In this document: piece by piece, positions 57,543-64,000 of the stretch
Numbering within the stretch: position 1 is the stretch's first letter
Layout of the letters: each line of letters begins with the position of its first letter
IMG/VR virus record: IMGVR_UViG_3300030390_001550
Location: 26,232 to 90,231 of that record
Source of the DNA: a virus
DNA length: 64,000 bases
Direction: 5' to 3' (one strand)
The notes under the pieces: model-generated
Told to the model about the DNA's origin: nothing
What the model saw: the letters and a program-made list of their open reading frames with translations, nothing else
Database searches by the model: none
Position numbers and translations under genes: made by a program

Positions 57543-58744
57543 TGGCTAGATTAGAAAATGTTGATCTCAGTAATTCAGTAAATGCTTGGAGAATGAAAAC
57601 AAATCTTACCGCATCTTATGTTGGTGATTTGGATGATTTAAATACCACTGACAGTGGAAGTATTGTAGGTGCAGTAAATTCAATTCAAACTAAATTTGCT
57701 GTTAATGGTGAGGTGCAAGGATTAGCAAGAACTGCATTAGCATTATCAACTGGTGGGTCTGGTACATATTCAAGTTTATCTTATGTAGATTCAGCAGGAA
57801 TTGGTGGAGGGGTTTTCACGTTTACTTGTAATCCACTCACGGCAAGCGATATTCCTAATTTAGATGCTGGAAAACTAACAACTGGAACTATTAATCCATC
57901 ATTAATACCAGCAATAGATGCTGGGGTTATAACAACTGGAACATTAGCAACTGCGAGATTACCATATCTATCTGCAAATCAAACCACTGCTGGGCAATTT
58001 GATAGTGATCGTATCCCATCTTTACACGCTAATAAAATTAATAGGGGAACTTTTTTAATCGGAAGAATACCTGATATTCCTTCTAGTAAAGTAGTGAGTG
58101 ATGGTACTACAATACCATTAGAAGCAATGGACCCATCACTTGTAAGAAATAATCTTTCCACATCATACACTGGTACAAGAGTATATAATGGAACTAGCAC
58201 TTTTTACAATACGGTTACTGTTGGGACTTCTGCTCTTCCTGTTACATCAACATTTAATGGTCAAATAAATCACGCTGGGCATATTATTCCAGACACAGAT
58301 AACTCTTACAGTGTGGGTAGTTCATCATTTAAATACGCAAATATGTATGCGACAACATTTAATGGTAATGCTACGTCTGCTAATTTCGCTGACCTTGCGG
58401 AGAAATATACCACAGATGAAGATTATCCAATAGGAACTGTTATGATGGTTAATTTTGATACTAATGGTGAAACTACAAAATGCGGCAATTCTGGTATTCC
58501 AGTTGGGGTTATCTCAGCAGAACCAGCGTTTTTAATGAACGCTGAAGCAGAAGGACAAGCACTTGCTCTTAAAGGTAGGGTTCCTGTTAGAGTATGTGGT
58601 CAAATTAGAAAAGGTGAGGCTGTTTATACTTGGAAAAATGGGTGTGGTAGTACAGAATTTAATGGCGCACATATGATTGGAATATCACTTGAGACCAGTG
58701 ATATTGAAGATGAAAAAATGATTGAGTGTGTTCTTAAACTTTAA
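57542..58744 (+). CDS. Tail-fibre-like protein
   Basis: A 400-aa protein. The middle (about 100-185) has imperfect repeats of the type I-P-x-L-x-A-x-x-I-T-T-G-T, as in trimeric fibre shafts. Near 255-275 comes G-S-S-S-F-K-Y-A-N-M-Y, and the C-terminal domain D-L-A-E-K-Y-T-T-D ... G-V-I-S-A-E-P-A-F-L-M-N ... L-K-G-R-V-P-V-R-V is common in marine phage fibres. Likely host recognition. Confidence 0.78.
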   Translation: MARLENVDLSNSVNAWRMKTNLTASYVGDLDDLNTTDSGSIVGAVNSIQTKFAVNGEVQGLARTALALSTGGSGTYSSLSYVDSAGIGGGVFTFTCNPLTASDIPNLDAGKLTTGTINPSLIPAIDAGVITTGTLATARLPYLSANQTTAGQFDSDRIPSLHANKINRGTFLIGRIPDIPSSKVVSDGTTIPLEAMDPSLVRNNLSTSYTGTRVYNGTSTFYNTVTVGTSALPVTSTFNGQINHAGHIIPDTDNSYSVGSSSFKYANMYATTFNGNATSANFADLAEKYTTDEDYPIGTVMMVNFDTNGETTKCGNSGIPVGVISAEPAFLMNAEAEGQALALKGRVPVRVCGQIRKGEAVYTWKNGCGSTEFNGAHMIGISLETSDIEDEKMIECVLKL

Positions 58745-58752
58745 ATTGTCTA

Positions 58753-58781
58753 TTGACATTCTAAATTATAAGGTTTATAAT
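58753..58781 (+). promoter_or_regulatory. Strong host-type promoter of the radical-SAM cluster
   Basis: Perfect TTGACA (58753-58758) and TATAAT (58776-58781) with 17-nt spacing, 26 nt before the cupin gene. Unlike the late baseplate genes upstream, this unit is set for early or middle expression. Confidence 0.88.
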
Positions 58782-58807
58782 AACTTTAGTCATTAAAGGA
58801 TTTTGTT

Positions 58808-59326
58808 ATGATCACCAAAAGTCAATTCTTGAGTATAATCTCAAGTGATATTGCTTATGAGCAAAATATGGTCTATGCCATAGACGAAAATGGTAGAGAA
58901 CATCTCATGAAAAATTTTGCAGATACACTTGCAAATAAAGATACAAATTCAATAAAAATTGAAAGAATGGAAGCATACAACTCGGAAATTTTTTCCTATT
59001 GTTTAGAACTAGAAGATATGTATGAGCATAATGGCCCAATAACATGTCATTTATTTTATGCTGAAAAAAATGCTCATTCATTCAAAAAACATACTGATCC
59101 AGATAATGTTGTTATATATTGTTGTGAAGGTATGAAAACTATAGCAATGGAAGGTCATACTATGGGTGGTGAGCCAGTATTTACTTTGAAGGCAGGTGCA
59201 ATACTACATATTCCTGCGAATACTCTTCACCAAGCATTTAATGAACATGAGGCACTTACTTTGAGTTTTGGCTTAGAAAAATTTATAGAGGATAAAATGA
59301 ATAGTGTTTTGGTCAGTATACCTTAA
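58808..59326 (+). CDS. Cupin-fold protein
   Basis: A 172-aa protein with cupin motifs: F-K-K-H-T-D-P-D-N-V-V-I-Y (about 95-107, possible HxD) and I-P-A-N-T-L-H-Q-A (about 139-147, distal His). It could be a metal-dependent oxygenase or a scaffold. AAAGGA upstream. The last 23 nt overlap the radical-SAM gene, so the two are co-expressed. Confidence 0.7.
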   Translation: MITKSQFLSIISSDIAYEQNMVYAIDENGREHLMKNFADTLANKDTNSIKIERMEAYNSEIFSYCLELEDMYEHNGPITCHLFYAEKNAHSFKKHTDPDNVVIYCCEGMKTIAMEGHTMGGEPVFTLKAGAILHIPANTLHQAFNEHEALTLSFGLEKFIEDKMNSVLVSIP

Positions 59327-60323
59327 AACCACAGAAACTTGTCAATTAAACTGTAAGCACTGTTTTACTTCTGGTAGCAATGGTGCTAAAATTTATTGGA
59401 ATACTGATAAGATAGTTGATTGGATACATAGATTTCGTGAAGAAAAACCTGCAAAGGGTGATGGTATTCATTTAGAGTTTCATGGAGGCGAACCATTTCT
59501 TGTACCTGTAGGGCAAATGAGAAAGGTGTATGATGCTTGTGATGGTCTTTGGGATAATATGAGTTGGGGAGCCACAACCAATTTAGTGTATAAATTAAAA
59601 GATCAGCATAGAGAATTTATAAAAGGTCCACTTAGAAATAGGTTAGGAACTTCATGGGACCGTAAGATAAGATTTGATAATCAAAAACAATATAACTTGT
59701 GGCATAAAAACGTCAAGTCTCTTTTAGCAGATGGTGTAACTATACGTTTGTTTATTAGTCTTACTAAAGATACTTTAGAAAAAGACCCTATTGTATTATT
59801 AAGATGGTGTAGAAGATTGGGAGTTCAAGAGGTATCTTTAGAGAGATTGACCAATAATGGTTCAGCGCGTGAAGCATCAGAAATATTTCCATCAAATAAA
59901 GAGTTAGATGCTTATTTTTTGAAAATGCACCAGCAAAGTGAAGAATATGGAGCGCGAGATTGGTTTGAAAATGATTTTTTTGAAAATATATATGCTAAAT
60001 TTGAAAAAACTCTTACGACATGTGGTACTTTTTGTAGAGATTGCGAAACAAAACTATTCACGATAAATGGTGATGGTACAATAAGTGGTTGTCCAAATTC
60101 AGCACCAGAATTTCAGTTTGGAACTTTAGATGATCCCATTAAAACTCTTATAAATAGTCCTAGAAGAATAAGAACTATCATTGAAGAAAAAATGAGAAAC
60201 CCCAATTGTCTTTCTTGTCCTGTTGCGAAATATTGTGGTGGCGATTGTCATCAATTAGGATGGGAAGGTGATGTGTGTGGCGCACCTAAAAGTTTAATGA
60301 TGGAATTGGCAAAGAATGTCTAG
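59304..60323 (+). CDS. Radical-SAM/SPASM maturase-like enzyme
   Basis: A 339-aa protein, GTG start at 59304 with GAGGAT upstream. C13-x3-C17-x2-C20 (C-Q-L-N-C-K-H-C) binds the 4Fe-4S/SAM cluster; H-L-E-F-H-G-G-E-P-F carries the GGE motif. The C-terminal half has a SPASM-like set of cysteines (C-G-T-F-C-R-D-C, G-C-P-N, C-L-S-C-P-V-A-K-Y-C-G-G-D-C) for auxiliary clusters. The layout is that of anSME/RiPP maturases acting on peptide side chains. The CHSN-repeat protein follows 10 nt later and is the obvious candidate substrate. Confidence 0.9.
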   Translation: MFWSVYLKTTETCQLNCKHCFTSGSNGAKIYWNTDKIVDWIHRFREEKPAKGDGIHLEFHGGEPFLVPVGQMRKVYDACDGLWDNMSWGATTNLVYKLKDQHREFIKGPLRNRLGTSWDRKIRFDNQKQYNLWHKNVKSLLADGVTIRLFISLTKDTLEKDPIVLLRWCRRLGVQEVSLERLTNNGSAREASEIFPSNKELDAYFLKMHQQSEEYGARDWFENDFFENIYAKFEKTLTTCGTFCRDCETKLFTINGDGTISGCPNSAPEFQFGTLDDPIKTLINSPRRIRTIIEEKMRNPNCLSCPVAKYCGGDCHQLGWEGDVCGAPKSLMMELAKNV

Positions 60324-60333
60324 GAGATAAAGA

Positions 60334-61173
60334 ATGGCGATATCAGACCCTATTACAGAAAATCCTGTAATTACAAAATACAGACAGTTTGTGACTGATA
60401 AAATTAATAGTGCTATCGTGTTTGGTGATGATAATGTACCAGACGCATCTGTTGCCAGTTATTTTCATGGCACTAGAAGTGGTGTGACCACTAGTCCTGA
60501 TTTAATAGATGGGCCTATAACAGCATCAAATATTTTTGCTGTTCTATTGAAGGATGTTAACAAATATACTAGAATTAGAAAATTTAATGCTACAAGAACG
60601 GTAACAGGTATTCCAGGTGGCAACACACCAATCCCAACACGCAATAGTTCTTCTACTGCAAATGCAGATGCTGAAAAAAACTTTGCGTGTGAATGGCAAT
60701 CTGCTTTAGATGATGAAATTGCCTCGCGAAGTTTTAGGGGAAATACGCCCACATTTGGTGACCATATTTCAGCGTTCTTCACAAAATATAATACCTATGG
60801 AATTGGTGGAAAGCCTACTACAAAGCAAGAAGCAAGAGACCTACAACCTGCTGCTCAAAGTGCATGTGTTGCAGCAACTCAAAAATATGGCGTAAGTCTG
60901 AGAACTGGTGCTAAAATCAATACACCTTTAAATGTTAGTGGAGTCGGTATTCTAACAGCAAAACATAGTTTTTTTATTGATTCTAGTGATGTTGATCATT
61001 CAATGATTGTAGCAGGAGATTTAATTGATGATGCTGATATGGAGTCATTATTCAATAACCTATATCAAGCATGGAAAAGTGTTGCATTAGACGGTACGGT
61101 AACAGGATATAGCGAGTCTGTGTGTCATTCCAATTGCCACTCTAATTGTCACTCATCAAGGAATAGGAGATAA
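60334..61173 (+). CDS. CHSN-repeat protein, candidate radical-SAM substrate
   Basis: A 279-aa protein, start with AGGAGAT upstream. The bulk (1-260) is soluble with no known fold; near the end S-D-V-D-H-S-M-I-V-A-G-D-L-I-D-D-A-D and L-F-N-N-L-Y-Q-A-W resemble ends of marine phage structural proteins. The chain ends V-C-H-S-N-C-H-S-N-C-H-S-S-R-N-R-R: three period-4 C-H-S-(N/S) units and a basic tail. The units use different codons, so the repeat is kept at protein level. Cys and Ser are typical radical-SAM modification targets. Flanked by two radical-SAM genes. Confidence 0.75.
   Translation: MAISDPITENPVITKYRQFVTDKINSAIVFGDDNVPDASVASYFHGTRSGVTTSPDLIDGPITASNIFAVLLKDVNKYTRIRKFNATRTVTGIPGGNTPIPTRNSSSTANADAEKNFACEWQSALDDEIASRSFRGNTPTFGDHISAFFTKYNTYGIGGKPTTKQEARDLQPAAQSACVAATQKYGVSLRTGAKINTPLNVSGVGILTAKHSFFIDSSDVDHSMIVAGDLIDDADMESLFNNLYQAWKSVALDGTVTGYSESVCHSNCHSNCHSSRNRR
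61123..61158 (+). repeat. Coding repeat C-H-S-N x3
   Basis: Codons TGT CAT TCC AAT, TGC CAC TCT AAT, TGT CAC TCA TCA. The same four-residue unit is written each time with different third bases. Confidence 0.9.
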
Positions 61174-61180
61174 ATTTATT

Positions 61181-61834
61181 ATGGATAATTATGTTACAGT
61201 GACTGCCCCTCTAGGTATTGATGACTTGCAGAAATATTTTTCTGATGACAGCATTAATTTTATTATTGATTATGAAAATAGTGAGTTACAAGGTGAGAAA
61301 TTGCTTGTCTATTTAAGCAACTTAGAATTACCTTGTGATATTAAAGTTGAAAGAAATGATTTAGAAACCCTTGCAAAAATTTATCTCCAGTTTCCGCAAA
61401 TATTAAATATTAAAGTTTTAGAAGAATTTATTATTAAGGTTCTTTTGGTAAGAAAAAAACTATCTTTAGAATCTTTAGATTACTATCAAGATTTCATTGA
61501 TGATAATGAAGAAGTGATTGATACTTGGATTAAAAAGTTGGACTCATTGACACTTTATAATATGTATATTATCCAAGATGATGAAATGAAAGATTGGGTA
61601 CTATCCCATAAAGAAGATGATACTGATGATATAAAAGGTATAAATTTTGTATCTGTATTAAAACATGAAGATTTTTATTACTACTACAATGGTTTAGATG
61701 AAAAAAACTTGACCTATTATTCAAAATATTTTAATGAATATATGTTTAATGGGAAAGGTTTATTCGATTATTGGTCCTATGAAAAAAATCCAATTTTCCT
61801 ATTAACTTGGGGAGTTGGTGCAGGAGAAGTTTAA
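61181..61834 (+). CDS. Unknown protein of the radical-SAM cluster
   Basis: A 217-aa acidic, Leu/Tyr/Asp-rich protein, mostly helical. N-terminal V-T-A-P-L-G-I-D-D-L-Q-K-Y and C-terminal F-L-L-T-W-G-V-G-A-G-E-V. It sits between the CHSN-repeat gene and the second radical-SAM gene, directly adjacent to both. It could be a peptide-recognition or partner protein; I recognise no RRE-type wHTH by eye. Confidence 0.6.
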   Translation: MDNYVTVTAPLGIDDLQKYFSDDSINFIIDYENSELQGEKLLVYLSNLELPCDIKVERNDLETLAKIYLQFPQILNIKVLEEFIIKVLLVRKKLSLESLDYYQDFIDDNEEVIDTWIKKLDSLTLYNMYIIQDDEMKDWVLSHKEDDTDDIKGINFVSVLKHEDFYYYYNGLDEKNLTYYSKYFNEYMFNGKGLFDYWSYEKNPIFLLTWGVGAGEV

Positions 61835-62875
61835 TTGGATTTAGTAGATTTTATTTTAAGAGATAAAAGAGATAAGCAGCAAGAATACACAATTCATTTA
61901 TTTGAATTTTGTAATCTGTCTTGTCCATTTTGCTGGCAAGACCATGACAACATTGTGGGTATTGATACTGTATTGGACAAGTTGGAATCAATAGAAAAGT
62001 TTTTTCAAAAAGAGATGAGGAAACATGTAGTTTTAAACATCATGGGTGGTGAGATATTCGCTGATGAAATTTTTGATGAAAAATTGAAGAACGACTATAT
62101 TGCTCTTGCCCAAGGAATAGTAGACTTAGGAAAAAAATATAAGTTTGAGAGTATAGGAATTAATTGGGTCACTAACCTAGTAATTAGTAAAAGAGACTAT
62201 GTGCGAGATATATTGAAGGCGTGTAGAGATATGGGCTGTAACTCAAAACTCGTAACTTCATATGATCCTAGAGGTAGATTCAATAAACCAAACTTAGAAA
62301 TTTTCAAAGAAAATGTATATGATTTCTGGGATGATCTTGAAGGAATTGGTGTTCTTTTAACCAAGTCTAATATTAAATATTGGTTGACTGATCCTAAAGA
62401 TTTTATGCACGAATTATATCATAAGGGCGTAAAGGTTTATGCTGATTATTACATGCCTGATTGTCAAGCAGAACGAAGTATGCCAACAGACAAAGAACAT
62501 TATGATATTTTCACGCATTTTATAGATAAGTATCCTAAAATTGAGCCTATTCGTTCTTGGATAGAAAATGAGCGTAATGTTGTTTCATGCAGATCATCTA
62601 AATTAGTTCTTGAGGATGGAACCATGTGTTTGTGTGGAAATCTTGTTCAAGAGCCAAGAGATAAAGCGATGTACAAAACAGACATACAGAAGGCTAATAA
62701 CAAACCTATTGAAAAGGCTTTCCTTGAAAAGTATAATTGCTCTACTTGTGAATATTTTCATAGATGTACTCTTGGGTGTTTCATGGCACATGATTATAAA
62801 TATGCAGAAGAGGTTTTTGATGAATGTGTCTATAAAATGACACATAGATACATTGAAAATAAAGGATTAAGATGA
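61835..62875 (+). CDS. Second radical-SAM enzyme
   Basis: A 346-aa protein with TTG start at 61835 and AGGAG 8 nt upstream, directly after the previous stop. C26-x3-C30-x2-C33 (C-N-L-S-C-P-F-C) and V-L-N-I-M-G-G-E (about 69-76) mark a radical-SAM core. The C-terminus has Cys pairs (C-L-C-G-N, C-S-T-C-E-Y-F-H-R-C-T-L-G-C) like a SPASM/twitch auxiliary site. Different from the first enzyme, so a second kind of modification is likely. Confidence 0.88.
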   Translation: MDLVDFILRDKRDKQQEYTIHLFEFCNLSCPFCWQDHDNIVGIDTVLDKLESIEKFFQKEMRKHVVLNIMGGEIFADEIFDEKLKNDYIALAQGIVDLGKKYKFESIGINWVTNLVISKRDYVRDILKACRDMGCNSKLVTSYDPRGRFNKPNLEIFKENVYDFWDDLEGIGVLLTKSNIKYWLTDPKDFMHELYHKGVKVYADYYMPDCQAERSMPTDKEHYDIFTHFIDKYPKIEPIRSWIENERNVVSCRSSKLVLEDGTMCLCGNLVQEPRDKAMYKTDIQKANNKPIEKAFLEKYNCSTCEYFHRCTLGCFMAHDYKYAEEVFDECVYKMTHRYIENKGLR

Positions 62876-62876
62876 G

Positions 62877-63512
62877 ATGTTTTTTTATAAAAATGGCGAT
62901 AAATCTCCAATTAGCCAATCCTTTATAAATAGATTTCCAACAAGAAAAAGATTAACTAATCCAATTAAAGAAATTGATATAGAGTATAATGTATGCCATA
63001 CAGTATTTGATTATTTAGTTGATACTAAATTACCACCATGCATTCATTTTTTAGATAATTTTTTGAAAAGTGAAGTGTATGTGTTTAGTGTTCCACTATC
63101 AAGTAATTTATTATCTAAAGTTAATAGTAAATCTATGATGGAAGATTATACTACTCAATTTACTGGATCACCCAAAACAGTAGTAAATAATGATTATGAG
63201 TTAGGATGGATTGGCATAGAGAAAACTAAAAATTATACAATAATGTCAAATATTCAAATAAATGGAATTTATAGAGATTGCTTAACCAGAAGGCAAGAAA
63301 TAGATTTTTATAAAACTATGATCAAGTTTTGTAAAGGTGAAATATTGAATATGCCAATTTATGTGCCTACAGCCGAAACACTATACACACAAATGAAAAA
63401 AAATCCTGCACATCCTGATAGTGCTATAATGGAAACACCTTACACATCTAAGGTTTTAAAGGGGTTCACAAAGATACAATTTATGAACATGGAGTTTTAT
63501 AAAAATGATTAA
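62877..63512 (+). CDS. Unknown protein of the radical-SAM cluster
   Basis: A 211-aa protein 1 nt after the second radical-SAM gene (AAGGA upstream). Near the end comes Y-T-Q-M-K-K-N-P-A-H-P-D-S and T-P-Y-T-S-K-V. Alpha-beta composition, basic ends, no metal motif. It overlaps the third enzyme gene by 8 nt. Unknown role. Confidence 0.6.
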   Translation: MFFYKNGDKSPISQSFINRFPTRKRLTNPIKEIDIEYNVCHTVFDYLVDTKLPPCIHFLDNFLKSEVYVFSVPLSSNLLSKVNSKSMMEDYTTQFTGSPKTVVNNDYELGWIGIEKTKNYTIMSNIQINGIYRDCLTRRQEIDFYKTMIKFCKGEILNMPIYVPTAETLYTQMKKNPAHPDSAIMETPYTSKVLKGFTKIQFMNMEFYKND

Positions 63513-64000
63513 CGTAGGTTATGTGAATCCAACAGGAATACCCTCAAGAGCAGAATTTAACTATCATTGGATGCTTTTTAAATGTTTTTATGAAGATTAT
63601 GGAAAATATCCAGAAAAAGTTACTTGGGTGGAGCCAATATTCAAATGGAATGAAGTTACAATACAAGATTGTTTGGATAATGTTAAAGGGTGTTCCATTG
63701 TATTTTTTACCAACTATGTTTGGAATTATAAAATTAACCAAAGGATACGAAATGGTCTTGATCCAGATACCATAGTAGTTATGGGTGGTCCTCAACAAGA
63801 CCCTGATATAATAAAAGATTATGACTATGTTGCAGACCCTCTTGCTCCAGGAGAAATATTTGTACAATACTTTCTTGATATGTATCTAGAGGATTCTGTT
63901 GATAAGAAAAAGATTCCATTTTATTTGGGTAGTTCTTTAAAAATTCCTCTTCCATTTGGACATACGAATGTATATAAGAGATGTGAAGATTATTTTACCA
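63505..64000 (+). CDS. B12-binding radical-SAM-like protein (3' end outside window)
   Basis: Open from the ATG at 63505 to the right edge, 165 codons seen. It starts I-N-V-G-Y-V-N-P-T-G-I-P, has C-S-I-V-F-F-T-N-Y-V-W-N, and V-V-M-G-G-P-Q-Q-D-P-D with Y-D-Y-V-A-D-P, the outline of the N-terminal cobalamin-binding domain of B12-radical-SAM proteins (G-G-P-H-x-x-x-x-P). The CxxxCxxC motif would lie beyond the window. This would be a third radical-SAM enzyme of the cluster. Confidence 0.65.
   Translation, partial: MINVGYVNPTGIPSRAEFNYHWMLFKCFYEDYGKYPEKVTWVEPIFKWNEVTIQDCLDNVKGCSIVFFTNYVWNYKINQRIRNGLDPDTIVVMGGPQQDPDIIKDYDYVADPLAPGEIFVQYFLDMYLEDSVDKKKIPFYLGSSLKIPLPFGHTNVYKRCEDYFT

Noticed and set aside
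1-64000. CRISPR arrays, insertion sequences, integrase or attachment sites
   Set aside because: No spaced direct-repeat array, transposase, integrase or long terminal repeat was seen; the repeated promoter leaders are not CRISPR-like.

Overview
The window is a stretch of a T4-like marine myovirus genome. The DNA is visibly AT-rich, genes are packed with ATGA/TGATG-type overlaps, and there are T4-type late promoters (TATAAATA) as well as host-type promoters (TTGACA-N17-TANNNT). Recognisable T4 core proteins are gp32, gp33, gp4, gp26, gp48, gp53, gp27, gp5-type hub and lysozyme modules, gp25, gp6 and gp8. No photosynthesis genes are present, so a heterotrophic AT-rich marine host (for example SAR11-like) fits at least as well as Prochlorococcus; this is inference. 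Both window ends cut genes.

Layout. 0-4 kb: end of a HAD nucleotidase-like gene, two tandem paralogous SPRY-type adhesin/tail-fibre-like proteins, small membrane and Cys-rich proteins. 4-9.8 kb: glycan-modification island (glycosyltransferases, PAPS-type sulfotransferase, methyltransferases, NAD-sugar epimerase). 9.8-12.5 kb: periplasmic BMP-family nucleoside-binding-like protein, ClpP-like protease, a minimal AsnRS-like class II synthetase core, and an aberrant tRNA(GUU) with a giant variable arm. 12.5-16.2 kb: 2OG-Fe(II) oxygenase, short nucleotide-sugar dehydrogenase, more glycosyltransferases. 16.2-33.6 kb: many small early/middle-type genes with repeated promoter-leader modules, three ordinary tRNAs (Arg, Leu, CAU), a structured RNA with an H-type pseudoknot, IscA-like protein, two HExxH metalloproteases, a sugar nucleotidyltransferase, GMP reductase, a 368-aa conserved protein and gp33. 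33.7-34.6 kb: gp32. 34.6-39.1 kb, minus strand: gp4-like nuclease, structural protein, tube-like protein, gp26, a -1-frame extension, and a tape-measure-like protein. 39.1-58.7 kb, plus strand: baseplate, hub and tail-fibre module. 58.7-64 kb: from a perfect TTGACA/TATAAT promoter, a cupin, two radical-SAM enzymes, a third B12-radical-SAM-like gene (cut), unknown partners, and a protein ending in CHSN-CHSN-CHSS repeats.

How they work together. The late genes build the baseplate and tail. The glycan island probably decorates virion or host surface. BMP plus GMP reductase suggests a purine scavenging and rebalancing route. The most unusual systems are (i) ClpP + AsnRS-like core + aberrant tRNA, (ii) the radical-SAM cluster around a CHSN-repeat protein, which looks like a RiPP-style modification system acting on a phage protein, (iii) a probable programmed -1 frameshift at the end of gp26 just before the tape-measure gene, and (iv) a pseudoknotted RNA downstream of tRNA-Arg.
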